A stretch of DNA of 64,000 nt from Hydrogenophaga sp. IBVHS2 (GCF_002127215.1 NZ_NFUT01000001.1:1-64000); one strand, 5' to 3'. Shown: positions 26,269-43,231, counted from the first letter of the stretch. Translations and numbers: made by a program. Notes: a model not told the origin generated them from the sequence alone.

Positions 26269-28913
26269 GCCGGCAACTCCAGGTGGAAGGTGGCGCCCTG
26301 CTCGGGCGCACTCTCGGCCCAGACCCGCCCGCCCATGCGCTGGGCGGCCTTGCTCACCAGGGCCAGACCGACCCCGGTGCCGGGGTAGGCGTCCGAGCGC
26401 TGCAGGCGCTGGAAGATACCGAAGATCTTGTCGCTGTATTTCATGTCGAAACCCACGCCGTTGTCCTTCACCCAGAGGTGATGTTGCCCGTTTTCAAGTC
26501 GGTTGCCCATCACCAGTTCTGGGTAGACACCCGGTCGGTGGAACTTCAGTGCATTGCCGATCAGGTTGCGCAGGATGACCGCCAGGCCTTCGCGGTCGGT
26601 GGTGAGCACGGTGGGCTGCAGCGCCGAGAGGTCGATGCGGGCGCCCAGGCGCTCGATGTCGGCGGCGTATTCCTCCAGCACCCGCTCGACCAGGGGCAGC
26701 AGCTCCACCGTCTGCTGCTCGACCGACCGCCGCTCCATGCGGGAATACGCCAGCAGGTCGCTGATGAGCAACCCCATCTGGGCCACTCCCCGCCGGATGC
26801 GATCCAGGTAAGCCCGCCCGGTGTCGTCCAGCCGCTCGGCATGGTCCTCCTGCAGCAGCTGGCTGTAACCGTCGATGCCTCGCAGCGGCGCCTTGAGGTC
26901 GTGCGAGACGGTGTAGGAAAACGCCTCCAGCTCGCGGTTGGCGGCCAGCAGTTCCTCGGTCCGCTGCTCCACCCGCTGCTCCAGCTCGGCATTGGTCTTC
27001 TCCAGCGCCGTCTGTGCCTGGCGCAGCGCGGTGATGTCGAGCACCGTGCCGGACAGCCGATGCCCGCCCTGGGCACCGGGCTCCTTGCGCACGCTGACCC
27101 GGAACCACTTCTCCGGACCCAGGTCGGGATGGCGGCGGAATTCCAGGCTCTGGGTCTCGCCGGGCGGGCGCCGGGCCGGCACGAAGGCCGCCACGGCGGC
27201 GACGTCCTGCGGGTGCACCAGGGCCAGATGGGATTTCAGGTCGGGCGGCGGTCCGTGTGCCGGATCGATCCCCATGTTGCGGTAGAGCTGGCCCGACCAC
27301 CAGACCGGCTCGCCGGCGTGCGGGTCGAACGACCAGCTGCCCAGCCCGGCGATGGCCTCGGCCTGCTCCAGCAGCTGGGTCTGCCGGCGCAAGGCCTCGT
27401 TGGCGCGGCTGCGTTCGGTCACGTCCTGGACCGTGGACAGCAGGCGCAGCAGACGGCCGTGCGAGTCGCGCACGGCGCGGACCTCGATCTCGGCTTCCAC
27501 CAGCTGCAGGTCCTTGCGCACGAAGCGTTTGTGCATGCCGTAGCTGTCACGCAGGCCGTCCTTCATCTGCTGCAGCAGGACCAGGTTGTTCTGCAGATCC
27601 GGGGACGGCGTCATCTCCGACCAGGTCATCTCCAGCAGCTCCTCGCGCGAGTAGCCCAGGATGTCGCAGAGGCGGTCGTTCACCTGCAGCCAGCGCTTGC
27701 TCTCGGGCGACGAGATGGCCATGCCGATGAAGGGCAGGTCGTAGAAGAGCCGCAGCTGCTCGGCCTGCTCGCGCTGGGCCAGCAGCGCTTCCTTCTGCAC
27801 CGTGATGTCGAGCAGGATGCCGGTGATGCCGACCACCTGCCCGGCGGCATCGCGGTCGACCGCGGACCGGTCTTCCACCCAGATCCATCGACCGTCGCCG
27901 GTGCGCAGGCGGTATTCCTGCCGGTACTCGTCCGGACCCTGGGTGCGGTGGTGCTCCGACTGCAGCCAGACCGCATGCCAGTCATCGGGATGCACCAGCT
28001 CGGAAAAGGACAGCCGCCGGGCAACCAGGTCATGCGGGCTGTGCTGCCACTGCTCGATCGAGGTGCTGACGAAGCGGACCGCCCGATCGGCCGCCGGCGA
28101 CCATTCCACGAACACCACCGGCGAGCGCGCCACCAGCGAGCCGAGGTGCCGCAGCTCGGCCTGCTGTGCCTGCAGGCGCTGCGCCATGCGGTCGACCTCG
28201 TTGCCGATGCTGGCCAGCTCGTCGCGCCCGGGCAGGGCTGCCCGGGCCTGCAGCTGGCCATCGCCCACCTGCTCCAGCGTGCGGACCAGCCGGCTCGCCC
28301 GCTTGAACCACAGCCGGTGCATGAGCAGCGCCAGCAGACCGGCCAGGGCCAGCAGCAGCACGCTCTCGCGCACGACCTCGGTGACCAGCGTGGAACGCAG
28401 CCGGGCCTTGGGGAAGGTGAGATCCACCAGGGTGACCAGGCGGCGATCCCCTGAGAAAGGGGCGACGCCCACCAGCGTGGTGCGGTCATCGAGCAGGCGC
28501 ACCTGGATGCCCATGCGGTCGGCCGCAAACAGCTCGGGCCGGCGCGCCGGGACCGGCATCTGCGCCATGACCTCGTCGAAGCCTCGCCCGATGTCGGCGC
28601 GGATGATGGAGGCATCGATGCGACCATCCGGGGCCAGCAGGTAGGCCGACTGCATGCCGGTGTGCAGGCTCAGACCACCGATGATGCGCCGCACCTGCTG
28701 CGCATCCTCCAGGGTGGACAGGAAGCTCAGGCGGCTCTGCTCGACGCTCAGGCGCTCCCGCAGGCGGCGCGTCTCCTGTTCCACCACGTCGGCCTGCAGC
28801 GTGCGCAGCTGGGAGAGGAAGTTGACGCCGGAGGCCAGCATGGCGAACAGCACCATGATCAGGGGTGCCATCCAGCGCCCGGGCAGGCTGACCAGGGACA
28901 GGCGTCGGCTCAT
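26265..28913 (-). CDS. membrane PAS sensor histidine kinase
   Basis: An 882-residue kinase. Membrane helices lie at about 14-35 and 182-200, with a periplasmic Cache-like region between them. HAMP (about 200-255) is followed by three PAS/PAC units (about 256-375, 385-505, 515-635) and a coiled coil. HisKA contains TVSHDLKAPLRG (His671) and HATPase contains NLIGNALKF, DNGVGF and GTGVGLALV. The HisKA type is that of phytochrome-like kinases and fits the Rcp1-like regulator downstream. ATG 28913 is the natural start (membrane helix follows; ATGA overlap with the lipoprotein gene upstream). No receiver of its own. Confidence 0.9.
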   Translation of the reverse strand: MSRRLSLVSLPGRWMAPLIMVLFAMLASGVNFLSQLRTLQADVVEQETRRLRERLSVEQSRLSFLSTLEDAQQVRRIIGGLSLHTGMQSAYLLAPDGRIDASIIRADIGRGFDEVMAQMPVPARRPELFAADRMGIQVRLLDDRTTLVGVAPFSGDRRLVTLVDLTFPKARLRSTLVTEVVRESVLLLALAGLLALLMHRLWFKRASRLVRTLEQVGDGQLQARAALPGRDELASIGNEVDRMAQRLQAQQAELRHLGSLVARSPVVFVEWSPAADRAVRFVSTSIEQWQHSPHDLVARRLSFSELVHPDDWHAVWLQSEHHRTQGPDEYRQEYRLRTGDGRWIWVEDRSAVDRDAAGQVVGITGILLDITVQKEALLAQREQAEQLRLFYDLPFIGMAISSPESKRWLQVNDRLCDILGYSREELLEMTWSEMTPSPDLQNNLVLLQQMKDGLRDSYGMHKRFVRKDLQLVEAEIEVRAVRDSHGRLLRLLSTVQDVTERSRANEALRRQTQLLEQAEAIAGLGSWSFDPHAGEPVWWSGQLYRNMGIDPAHGPPPDLKSHLALVHPQDVAAVAAFVPARRPPGETQSLEFRRHPDLGPEKWFRVSVRKEPGAQGGHRLSGTVLDITALRQAQTALEKTNAELEQRVEQRTEELLAANRELEAFSYTVSHDLKAPLRGIDGYSQLLQEDHAERLDDTGRAYLDRIRRGVAQMGLLISDLLAYSRMERRSVEQQTVELLPLVERVLEEYAADIERLGARIDLSALQPTVLTTDREGLAVILRNLIGNALKFHRPGVYPELVMGNRLENGQHHLWVKDNGVGFDMKYSDKIFGIFQRLQRSDAYPGTGVGLALVSKAAQRMGGRVWAESAPEQGATFHLELPA

Positions 28914-29911
28914 CGCCCCCCCGCCGTGATCACCCGCCTCGCCGGGCCGGTGTCGATCATTTGCTGCCAGTCCGGTTCGGTCCGGATCAGTCCCAGCTGC
29001 GCCATGAGCCGGGCCACCTCGCGGGCTCCGTGGAGCACCGGGCTGGCCGGATCGGACAGCGCGGCCAGCGATTCGTCCGGGGCAAAGAACTGGAGTCCGC
29101 CCATGACGGTGCGGTACTCGGCCACCTTCAGGTCGGTGCCCACGCTGAGGGATTCGGCGGCGCCCGCCGGATCCAGCATCAGCAGGGCCAGACCCCGTTG
29201 CCACGCCTGCAGCATGGCATCCACCGCCGCCGGCCGGGACTGCAGCACGTCGTGCCGGACGGCCAGCACGTCGAGCACCTGCCCGGGGATCTGGCGGGAA
29301 TCGAACACCGGACGGAACCCGGCCGCCGCCATGGGCCCTGCCAGCGGCTGGTACGAGATGGCCGCGGCCACCTGCCCCGCCTTGAGGGCCTGCAGGTGCA
29401 GGGTGGCCTCGATGTTGACCTCGCGCACATCTCCGGGCGCCAGACCCGCGGCTTCGAGCAGCCGGTGCAGCATGAGCGTGCCCACCGAAGAGTCCTCCAC
29501 CGCGATCGCCTGGCCCAGCAGGTCACCGAGCTGCCGGATGCGGGGTGCGACCATGACCACGTCGCCGCCACGGGAGGCGTCGAGCAGGGCCACGATGCGC
29601 AGGTCCAGGCCGCTGTCGCGCATGCGCAGCACCTCGTCGAAGGTGAGCGCTCCGGCGTCGAGCAGGTTGTTGCGCAGGTGGCGCTGGGTCTCGGCACCGG
29701 TGGCCAGCTCCACCACCTGGAGCAGGCCGCTGTCGAACAGCCGACGGTCCCGCGCCAGCACCAGCGGGTCATACCCGACCCAGGCGTTCATGCCCAGTCG
29801 GGCCGGCGGCAGCGGCGTCTCCAGGCAGCCCGCCAGGCAGCCGCCCAGGAAGGCCAGCGCGGTCCGCCTCCCGAACCGCAGCGGGTGATCCGCGCTGACC
29901 GGCGGAATCAC
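28910..29911 (-). CDS. NMT1/SsuA-like periplasmic binding lipoprotein
   Basis: A 333-residue protein with an Arg-containing N-terminus, a hydrophobic stretch and a lipobox LAGC (Cys29), so probably membrane-anchored in the periplasm. The body reads as a type-2 periplasmic binding protein of the NMT1/nitrate-sulfonate-taurine type: LGMNAWVGYDPLVLARDRRLFD, GALTFDEVLRMRDSG, ALKAGQVAAAISYQP. No ABC permease or ATPase is nearby. Instead it lies between two histidine kinase genes, overlapping each by four bases. It is likely a ligand-binding co-sensor for one or both kinases rather than part of a transporter; the ligand is unknown. Confidence 0.82.
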   Translation of the reverse strand: MIPPVSADHPLRFGRRTALAFLGGCLAGCLETPLPPARLGMNAWVGYDPLVLARDRRLFDSGLLQVVELATGAETQRHLRNNLLDAGALTFDEVLRMRDSGLDLRIVALLDASRGGDVVMVAPRIRQLGDLLGQAIAVEDSSVGTLMLHRLLEAAGLAPGDVREVNIEATLHLQALKAGQVAAAISYQPLAGPMAAAGFRPVFDSRQIPGQVLDVLAVRHDVLQSRPAAVDAMLQAWQRGLALLMLDPAGAAESLSVGTDLKVAEYRTVMGGLQFFAPDESLAALSDPASPVLHGAREVARLMAQLGLIRTEPDWQQMIDTGPARRVITAGGR

Positions 29912-31121
29912 GCCTCGGCTCCGATCGGCAACACCACGGTGAACACCGAGCCCTCACCCGGCACCGATTCGATCTCGATGCGGCCGCCATGGGCTTCGGC
30001 GATCTGCCGGGAGATGGTCAGGCCCAGGCCGGAGCCCTCGAACTCGCTGCGCAGGTGCAGGCGTCTGAACGGCTGGAACAGCTGGTCGACGTGCTGCGGT
30101 GCGATGCCGATGCCGTTGTCGATCACCCGGATCCGGACCTCGCCGCCGGCCATGCGGGCATCCACCCGCACATGCGGCACACGGCCCGGCGGGACGAACT
30201 TCAGGGCGTTGGACAGCAGGTTCTGGAACAGCAGCGACAGCAGGCTGGGCTGACCCTGCACCACCGGCAGCGGCGACAGGTCGAGCCGGGCCCCGGTGGC
30301 TGCCAGCCGCGCCGCCAGCACATCGCGCAGCTCGGCCAGCGTGCGGTCCAGCGCCACGGCTTGCGGCGGATCGCCTTCGGCGTTCTGCAGCCTGGCGTAG
30401 CGGACCACATCATCGAGCAGCGTGCGCATGCGCCCGCCGGCGCGGGTGGCCAGGCGCAGGAAATGCCGCGCCTCCTCCGGCAGCACCGGACCATGGTCTT
30501 CCTCGACGAGACCGACAAACTGCACGATGGTGTTGAGCGGCTCGCGCAGGTCGTGCGAGGCGATGCGCACGAACTGCAGCAGGCTTTCGTTGGCCACCCT
30601 GAGCTCGTCGGCCGTGCGCAGGAGCTCGCGGTGGCTCTGCTGCAGGTCGCGCAGGGCCACATCCAGGTTCTGCCGGTCGGCGACCGACGATTGCTTGAGC
30701 ACGTCGTTGGCCTGCTTCAGGCGCAGCTGAGTGCGGACACGGGCCTGCACGATGGCCGGACGCACCGGCTTGGCGATGAAGTCGGCCGCGCCCTTCTCGA
30801 GGCCGGCCTGCTCGAAGCCGTCTTCGCTCAGGCTGGTGACCATGATCACCGGCAGGTCGGCCAGATCGGGCGTGGCCTTGAGCGTTTCCAGCACCTCGAA
30901 ACCATTGAGGCCCGGCATCTGGGCATCGAGCAGCAGCAGGTCGGGCGGGCTGTCGTTGATCAGCCGCAGGGCATCGGAGCCATTGGTGGAGAACCGCAGG
31001 TGCCCCAGATCGCGCAGCGCCTTGCCCAGCGCGCGGATCATCCCCGGATCGTCATCGACGATCAGGATGTCCGGCGCCGTCGTGCTCTCCTTGCCGGAGA
31101 TGTCCGCCGGATCCGCTCGTT

Positions 31122-31125
<4 letters not shown>
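29908..31125 (-). CDS. REC-HisKA-HATPase sensor kinase (cytosolic)
   Basis: A 405-residue soluble protein. The N-terminal receiver (residues about 18-135) has DILIVDDDPGM, Asp67 in LLLLDAQMPG and Lys in FIAKPVRP. A coiled coil (about 135-185) leads to HisKA with RIASHDLREPLNT (His191) and a HATPase domain (NLLSNALKF, DNGIGI, GSGLGLTIS). The receiver-first layout makes it a phosphate-responsive relay kinase, probably downstream of the giant hybrid kinase encoded just before it. The gene overlaps both neighbours by four bases. Confidence 0.88.
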
Positions 31126-37448
<6,323 letters not shown>

Positions 37449-37605
37449 CCTCCGGACCTCCACCCACGAACGGACACGGGCACACCCCGAATGGCCGCCC
37501 TCACCAACCCATGCTAGCACCCGTATAGGGGACGCCTGCACCGAAGAACAGGTGATTCGTGGTCTATTTCCTGCCGGTGTCTCGTACCGGTGTCGCCGTC
37601 CGCCT

Positions 37606-38016
37606 TCAGGCGGCGGACCCGCCCGTCACCAGCCCGGCCAGTGCCGGCAGGGCAGCCGCCACCTGGCGTTCCAGGGGTTTGGTCAGGTAGCCCTTGACCG
37701 AGGCATGGCGGGCGGCGCGTTCCCGGTCGGTCGGGTCGGACGAGGAGGACAGCATCAGCACCACCGCCCCGCCCTGCTGGGCCGGGGTGAGCGCCTCGAA
37801 TGCCTCCAGGAACTCGAAGCCGTTCATGACCGGCATGTTGATGTCGAGCAGGATGATGGAGACGCCATGGCACGGCGTGTCGCGCAGGTGGTCCAGGGCC
37901 TGTGCGGCGCGTTCGAAGCCCAGGATGTCGTAATCGACCCCGCAACGCTGCAGGATCAGCCGCGTGAACAGCAGGTCGTTGTCGTTGTCGTCGACCATCA
38001 TCACTCGCAACGTCAT
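37606..38016 (-). CDS. single-domain response regulator
   Basis: A 136-residue receiver-only protein: MMVDDNDND at the acidic pocket, Asp58 in IILLDINMPVMNG, Ser-rich LMLSSSSD, and Lys in YLTKPLE. It lies 157 bases upstream of the giant kinase on the same strand and could be co-transcribed or have its own promoter. It has no output domain, so it probably serves as a phosphate shuttle or sink in the same system as the Rcp1-like regulator at the other end of the cluster. GGAG precedes the ATG. Confidence 0.88.
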   Translation of the reverse strand: MTLRVMMVDDNDNDLLFTRLILQRCGVDYDILGFERAAQALDHLRDTPCHGVSIILLDINMPVMNGFEFLEAFEALTPAQQGGAVVLMLSSSSDPTDRERAARHASVKGYLTKPLERQVAAALPALAGLVTGGSAA

Positions 38017-38105
38017 GGCTTCTCCGGGGGAACTGGGGGTGGCTCTTGTCTGGGGTATGGTATTGCGGTTTGGGCCGGCGCAGACCGGCTTTCTGGAGAC
38101 CCGTC

Positions 38106-39083
38106 ATGCAAGCAGCCTGGTATGAACGCAATGGCCCCGCCGAGGAGGTGCTGCAGGTCGGCGAATGGCCGACCCCGGAGCCGGGTCCGGGCGAGGTGCG
38201 GGTCCGGCTGGCCTGGTCGGGGGTCAACCCGTCCGATGTGAAGTCCCGTGCGCGGCGCCCCCTGATCGCCCCCCGCATCGTGCCCCACAGCGACGGCAGC
38301 GGCGTGATCGACGCCGTGGGAGCGGGCGTGCCGGCCGAGCGGCTGGGTCAGCGGGTCTGGACCTGGAACGGGCAGTGGCAGCGTCCCTTCGGCACCGCCG
38401 CCGGCTGCATCACCCTGCCTTCGGAACAGGCGGTGGACCTGCCCCCTTCGGTGTCGCTGGAGGCGGGCGCCTGCCTGGGCATTCCCGGGCTCACCGCGGT
38501 GCAGGCGGTTCGGCTGGCCCGGCCGATGGCCGGGCAGACGGTTCTGGTCACGGGCGCGGGCAACGCGGTCGGGCACCTGGTGGTGCAGCTGGTACGCCGG
38601 CTGGGCGCCCGCGTGATCGGCACCGCAGGCTCGGCCGCCCGACGGGAACTGGCGCTGCGCTCGGGTGCGACCGAGGTGCTGGACTACCGCCAGGCCGACA
38701 CGCCGCGTCGGATCCGCGACCTCACCGGTGGCGCCGGGGTGGATCTCGTGATCGACATGGACTTCTCCGGCACGGCGGCCTGGCTGCCGCAGGGCATCCT
38801 GCGCCCGCACGGGCAACTGGTCTGCTACGGCTCCAACCAGCCCGGCGAGGTGACGGTCGACTTCCGCACCCTGCTGTTCCAGTCCATCGCCTGCCGGTTC
38901 TTCGTGGTCTATGAGCTGACGCCGGCCGATCGGGCCGCCTGCATCGCGGAACTGACATCGCTGCTGGAGGCCGGTGCGCTCGGCATCCAGCCCGGCGACC
39001 GTTTCGAGCTGTCGGCCATCGCCGACGCCCACCGGTGCGTGGAGGGCGGCGCATCGCTGGGCACCGTGCTGGTGGCCCCCTGA
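38106..39083 (+). CDS. MDR-superfamily NADPH:quinone reductase-like oxidoreductase
   Basis: This 325-residue zinc-independent medium-chain dehydrogenase/reductase is of the quinone oxidoreductase (QorA) group. The GroES-like N-terminal domain has VRVRLAWSGVNPSDVK, and the Rossmann domain has TVLVTGAGNAVGHLVVQL. ATEVLDYRQ follows, and the C-terminal FELSAIADAHRCVEGG is typical. No structural or catalytic zinc cysteine cluster is seen. It would reduce quinones or enones with NADPH in the cytosol. It is divergent from the signalling block and unrelated in function as far as can be seen. Confidence 0.85.
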   Translation: MQAAWYERNGPAEEVLQVGEWPTPEPGPGEVRVRLAWSGVNPSDVKSRARRPLIAPRIVPHSDGSGVIDAVGAGVPAERLGQRVWTWNGQWQRPFGTAAGCITLPSEQAVDLPPSVSLEAGACLGIPGLTAVQAVRLARPMAGQTVLVTGAGNAVGHLVVQLVRRLGARVIGTAGSAARRELALRSGATEVLDYRQADTPRRIRDLTGGAGVDLVIDMDFSGTAAWLPQGILRPHGQLVCYGSNQPGEVTVDFRTLLFQSIACRFFVVYELTPADRAACIAELTSLLEAGALGIQPGDRFELSAIADAHRCVEGGASLGTVLVAP

Positions 39084-39138
39084 GCGGCGAAAAGCGGAAG
39101 AAACGCACACGGCATCCCCTGTTTGCCGTTTTGTCCCC

Positions 39139-39165
39139 TCAAGTGGGGACGACGACATCCGACAT
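39139..39165 (+). promoter_or_regulatory. possible sigma-28 promoter for the membrane MCP
   Basis: TCAA at 39139-39142, a 15-base spacer and TCCGACAT at 39158-39165. The -10 half matches GCCGATAA at five of eight positions with correct spacing. It is weaker than the other sites but correctly placed, 29 bases before the MCP ATG. Confidence 0.45.
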
Positions 39166-39194
39166 ACCGGCATCACTTCTGGAGGGGATGCCCC

Positions 39195-40763
39195 ATGTTC
39201 CGCAACATGAGTCTGGCCCAGCGCCTGCTGGCCATCAATGCCGTGATGATGCTCACCCTGCTCGGCACGGCGCTGACCGTGTGGGTGCTGATGGGCAACC
39301 TCAGCGCCGCGGCCAACCGGATCAACACGGTCAACGTGCCGCAGCTGCAGCGCATCGCCGACATCGAGCTCAACGTCACCCGGGTGTCGCTGCAGTTGCG
39401 GCACGCCATCCTCTCCCGCAATCCCGCCGAGATGGAAACGACCCTGGCCGACATTGCCGCCAAGCGGACCTTGCTGGAGCGTGAGCTGGAGCGGTTCGGC
39501 CAGGCCATGAACGACGAGGCCGGGCGCCAGGCCTTTGCCCCGCTGCCGGGCCTCATGGCGTCGTTCTGGAAGGCCGGCGAAGCCAATCTGGCGCTGATCC
39601 GTTCCGGCCAGCGGGCCGAGGCGTTTGCCTATCTGGTCGACACCACCATCCCGGCCCGCAACGCGCTGCTCGCACCGCTGGGTGAGGAGAAGGTGCGTCA
39701 GGGTCGCCAGCTGTCGGAGCGGGTTCAGGACATTGATGATTTCGCCGGCCTGGACCGGCTCATGGTGGTGGGTGCCGTGGGGTTCGCCTCGGTGGTGCTG
39801 GCCGGCCTGACGCTGTACCTGCGCCGCGTGACCCGGGATCTGGGCGCCGATCCGGCCGTGCTCAAGCAGGTGGCCCGGTCGGTCGCGGCAGGCGACCTGT
39901 CCATCGACATACCGCTGCGACCCGGCGACCAGGACAGCACGCTCGCCAACCTGAAGGCCATGGTCAACCAGCTCGAGATCTCGGTGCGGACGGTGCGGCA
40001 ATGCGCCGATGCGGTGTCGCTGGGCAGCAGCGAGATCGCCAGCGGCAACAGCGACCTGTCCCAGCGCACCGAGAGCCAGGCCAGTGCACTGGAGGAAACC
40101 TCGGCCTCCATGGAACAGGTCGGCAGCACCGTGCAGCAGAACGCCGACAACGCCCAGACGGCCAACCAGCTGGCGGTCAACGCCTCCAGCATCACGGCCG
40201 AAGGGGGCCAGGTGGTCAACGAGGTGGTCGGCACCATGCGCGACATCGAACAGAGCGCGCGCCGCATCGGCGAGATCATCGGCGTCATCGACGGCATCGC
40301 CTTCCAGACCAACATCCTGGCCCTGAATGCCGCGGTGGAAGCGGCCCGTGCCGGCGAGCAGGGTCGGGGCTTTGCCGTGGTGGCCGGCGAGGTGCGCAAC
40401 CTGGCCCAGCGCAGTGCAGAGGCAGCGAAGGAAGTGCGCAAGCTGATCATCGACAGCGTGGACCGTGTCGAAAAAGGCACGGCACTGGCCGACCGCGCCG
40501 GCGCCACCATGCAGGAGATCGTTGCCAGCATCCGCCGGGTGTCCGACATCGTCGGGGAGATCAGCGCGGCCAGCGCCGAACAGAGTTCGGGCGTGTCCCA
40601 GGTGGGCGAAGCCATCACCCAGATGGACCAGGCCACGCAGCAGAACGCGGCATTGGTGGAAGAGATGGCCGCCGCTGCCAGCAGCCTGCGCACCCAGGCC
40701 CGGCAGATGGTCGATGCGGTCGCCGTGTTCCGGCTGCGCGAGGCCGGCGCCCGCGCGGTCTGA
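39195..40763 (+). CDS. methyl-accepting chemotaxis protein (4HB-HAMP type)
   Basis: A 522-residue chemoreceptor of Tsr/Tar topology. Membrane helix 1 is at about 9-33, a four-helix-bundle periplasmic domain at about 34-188, and helix 2 at 189-211. HAMP follows, then a long signalling hairpin with the universal tip [44 protein letters not shown] sits eight bases before the ATG at 39195. It ends ...REAGARAV and so has no NWETF-type docking tail for CheR. The ligand is unknown. Together with the cheA-Y-R-D-B block it supplies input to the flagellar motor. Confidence 0.95.
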   Translation: MFRNMSLAQRLLAINAVMMLTLLGTALTVWVLMGNLSAAANRINTVNVPQLQRIADIELNVTRVSLQLRHAILSRNPAEMETTLADIAAKRTLLERELERFGQAMNDEAGRQAFAPLPGLMASFWKAGEANLALIRSGQRAEAFAYLVDTTIPARNALLAPLGEEKVRQGRQLSERVQDIDDFAGLDRLMVVGAVGFASVVLAGLTLYLRRVTRDLGADPAVLKQVARSVAAGDLSIDIPLRPGDQDSTLANLKAMVNQLEISVRTVRQCADAVSLGSSEIASGNSDLSQRTESQASALEETSASMEQVGSTVQQNADNAQTANQLAVNASSITAEGGQVVNEVVGTMRDIEQSARRIGEIIGVIDGIAFQTNILALNAAVEAARAGEQGRGFAVVAGEVRNLAQRSAEAAKEVRKLIIDSVDRVEKGTALADRAGATMQEIVASIRRVSDIVGEISAASAEQSSGVSQVGEAITQMDQATQQNAALVEEMAAAASSLRTQARQMVDAVAVFRLREAGARAV

Positions 40764-40765
40764 TC

Positions 40766-42430
40766 TCAGCGCAGCAGGTCGGCGATTTCCTTGGCCGACT
40801 CGGCGGAACGCCGTGACAGGCTGCGCACCTCCGCAGCCACCACCGAAAAGCCGCGGCCATGCTCCCCGGCACGGGCGGCCTCGATCGCGGCATTGAGCGA
40901 CAGCAGGTTGGTCTGCATCGCCAGGCCGTTGATGCGGTCGACGGCGGTCTGGATGCGCTCCAGGGTCTGCTTGGTGGCGGTGATGTCGCTGGCATAGAGC
41001 ACCAGCTTGCGCAGGCTGCCATCCATGTCCAGGGTCGGGTTGAAGCGGCCCGCCAGCCAGATCTTGCGTCCGGTCACCGTGCTGAGTTCCAGCTCCTGGG
41101 TGAGGGTGCCCTCCCGCATCAGGCGCGCACGGGCATCGCCGGACAACAGGGATGTGGCGATGCCCTCGAGCAACCGGCGCACCGGCTCGATCGATTCGGT
41201 CTGCAGCACGGCCAGCAGCATCGGGCTCACATCGATCAGGCGACCGCGCTCGTCCCAGTCGGCCGTGACCGAGGAGGCGCGGATCGCGGACAGGCGGGTG
41301 GCATCTTCCTGGGCCCGCATCTTGGTGGCGGTGATGTTGGCATTGACCGACACGTAGCGCTGCACCTGTCCCTGGGCATCCCGTATCGGGTTCACGGCCA
41401 GGGAGACCCAGTGCGGGGTTCCCTGCTTGTCGTAGTTGAGGATTTCTTCGTAAAAGGGTTTGCCCTGGGCCAGCATGGAGCGGATGCGCGCCACGGTGGC
41501 GGGATCGGTGCCGCGCCCCTGAAGCACGCTGCCCGGTTTGCGTCCCAGAATTTCCTGTGGCCCGTAACCGGTCAGCCGGGTGAATCCGGGATTGACGTAT
41601 TCGGTCAGGCCCTGTGCGTCACAGATCAGCACCGCGTTGTCGGTTTCGTTCGCCACCAGCGACAACAGCTCCACCTGCTGACGCTGCACCACCATGCCGG
41701 TGATGTCGCTGGCGTACTTCACCACCTTGTACGGCTGGCCTGCCACGTCCCGGATCGGGGTGTAACTGGCCTGGATCCACACATCGCGTCCCGACTTGTG
41801 GCGCCGGCAGAACTCTCCCGAACGCGGCTCTCCGTGCCCGAGCTCCGACCAGAAGCGCCCGTACTCAGGACTGCGGGCTTCCTCCGGGTGCACGAACATG
41901 CGGTGGTGCTTCCCGATGACCTCATCCGCGGTGTAGCCCAGGGCCGCCAGGAAGTTGTCGTTGGCCTGGAGTATGGTCCCGTCCAGGGCGAACTCGATCA
42001 CGGCCTGGGTCCGGTGGATGGCCGCCAGCTGGCTCTCGAGGTCATCGTCGCGCTGTTTGCGCAGGGTCGTGTCCTGCGCGAGCTTGATCACCCGGACCAC
42101 CCGCCCGGTCGCCGAGCGCACCGGTATGTAGCTGGCCTGCAGCCAGACCACCCGGCCCTCGCGGGTGCGGCGTCTGAACTCGGCGCTCTGCGGCTGGCCG
42201 GCGGCCAGCGCCTCCCAGAAGCGACGGTAGTCCTCGCTCTCGCGCTCCTGGGGCTCGACGAACATCCGGTGGTGCTGACCCCGGATTTCCTCGATGCGGT
42301 ATCCCATGAAATCCAGAAAGGCGGCATTGGCGTCCAGGATCACACCCTGCGGCGTGAACTGGATGGACGGCTGTGCGGCCATGATGGCGTCGAGCATGCG
42401 GCCGCTCAGGCCGATCGGATTCCAGGACAT
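40766..42430 (-). CDS. soluble PAS-domain chemoreceptor with minimal MCP tip (BdlA/Aer-like)
   Basis: A 554-residue protein without membrane helices. Three clear PAS/PAC units (about 12-125, 135-250, 258-375; [19 protein letters not shown] and [18 protein letters not shown] are near copies of each other) and a fourth weaker one (about 385-485) precede a signalling segment of only about 64 residues. It has [33 protein letters not shown] and stops at EIADLLR. The hairpin tip that binds CheA/CheW is present, but most of the usual long hairpin and methylation helices are missing. PAS domains may bind haem or flavin, as in Aer/BdlA. GGAG precedes the ATG. It converges on the MCP gene, with stops two bases apart. 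Confidence 0.85.
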   Translation of the reverse strand: MSWNPIGLSGRMLDAIMAAQPSIQFTPQGVILDANAAFLDFMGYRIEEIRGQHHRMFVEPQERESEDYRRFWEALAAGQPQSAEFRRRTREGRVVWLQASYIPVRSATGRVVRVIKLAQDTTLRKQRDDDLESQLAAIHRTQAVIEFALDGTILQANDNFLAALGYTADEVIGKHHRMFVHPEEARSPEYGRFWSELGHGEPRSGEFCRRHKSGRDVWIQASYTPIRDVAGQPYKVVKYASDITGMVVQRQQVELLSLVANETDNAVLICDAQGLTEYVNPGFTRLTGYGPQEILGRKPGSVLQGRGTDPATVARIRSMLAQGKPFYEEILNYDKQGTPHWVSLAVNPIRDAQGQVQRYVSVNANITATKMRAQEDATRLSAIRASSVTADWDERGRLIDVSPMLLAVLQTESIEPVRRLLEGIATSLLSGDARARLMREGTLTQELELSTVTGRKIWLAGRFNPTLDMDGSLRKLVLYASDITATKQTLERIQTAVDRINGLAMQTNLLSLNAAIEAARAGEHGRGFSVVAAEVRSLSRRSAESAKEIADLLR

Positions 42431-42606
42431 GGATGGCTCCTTGCAGAAGCCGTGGCTGCGAAGGAAGACGCGCCATGGACTCAGTGCTCATCGACCGGGA
42501 CGATCCGGAAATGAAGCCTTGTCCGACATCCTGCAGCGCACGATCCGCATACGTCCTGTCATCGGGGGACACGACGGCCCGCCTCGCACCATGGGCGAGC
42601 GGGCAC

Positions 42607-42632
42607 AAAAAAGCCCTCGTTTCCGAGGGCTT
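42607..42632 (-). terminator. Rho-independent terminator of the ribosomal/tRNA operon
   Basis: A perfect 9-base-pair stem (AAGCCCTCG with CGAGGGCTT) with a 4-base loop. On the minus strand it is followed by a run of T (six, two of them at the stem base). It lies 26 bases past the tRNA 3' end. The 177 bases from here to 42430 hold the upstream region of the PAS receptor; no promoter could be assigned. Confidence 0.88.
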
Positions 42633-42658
42633 CATGCCAAGCTGCTGCTTGTCTGGTT

Positions 42659-42735
<77 letters not shown>

Positions 42736-42752
42736 TCAAGCCTTCTAGTATA

Positions 42753-43151
42753 TCACGCCTTTTCGGCTTCACCGGCTGCATCGGCCTTTTCTTCGGCACG
42801 ATCCACCAGTTCGATGTAGGCCATCGGGGCGTTGTCGCCCACGCGGAAGCCCATCTTCAGGATGCGGGTGTAGCCGCCCGGACGCGCCTTGAAGCGCGGG
42901 CCCAGCTCGTCGAACAGCTTGACCACGACATCGCGGTCACGCAGACGGTCGAAGGCCAGGCGGCGGTTGGCCACCGTGGGCACCTTGGCCAGGGTGATCA
43001 TGCGCTCGACGACGCGGCGCAGTTCCTTGGCCTTGGGCACCGTGGTCTTGATGGCCTCGTGCGTGAGCAGCGAGTTCATCATGTTGCGCAGCATCGCCTG
43101 GCGGTGCTCGCTGGTGCGGTTGAGTTTGCGAAGTCCGTGTCCGTGACGCAT
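42753..43151 (-). CDS. rplQ: 50S ribosomal protein L17
   Basis: A 132-residue protein with the L17 signature [20 protein letters not shown] and [21 protein letters not shown], plus an acidic Ala/Glu tail. L17 lies near the peptide exit tunnel of the large subunit. It is the last protein gene of the alpha operon, 80 bases after rpoA. That gap holds two small GC inverted repeats (CCCCAG/CTGGGG and GGGGG/CCCCC) without a T tract, so no terminator is called. Confidence 0.98.
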   Translation of the reverse strand: MRHGHGLRKLNRTSEHRQAMLRNMMNSLLTHEAIKTTVPKAKELRRVVERMITLAKVPTVANRRLAFDRLRDRDVVVKLFDELGPRFKARPGGYTRILKMGFRVGDNAPMAYIELVDRAEEKADAAGEAEKA

Positions 43152-43231
43152 GGTGATGTCCTTTCAGTGTTTTGCCCCCAGCCGGATCAGGTACTGGGGG
43201 GACGTCAGGTGGGGGCGGAAACCCCCGTCTT

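Noticed and set aside
37449-37605. A sigma-70 promoter before the giant kinase
   Set aside because: A TATACG box exists on the minus strand, but no acceptable -35 lies 16-18 bases upstream; it is mentioned only in the gene entry.
43152-43231. A terminator between rpoA and rplQ
   Set aside because: Two GC inverted repeats are present but neither is followed by a T run, and rplQ is normally co-transcribed.
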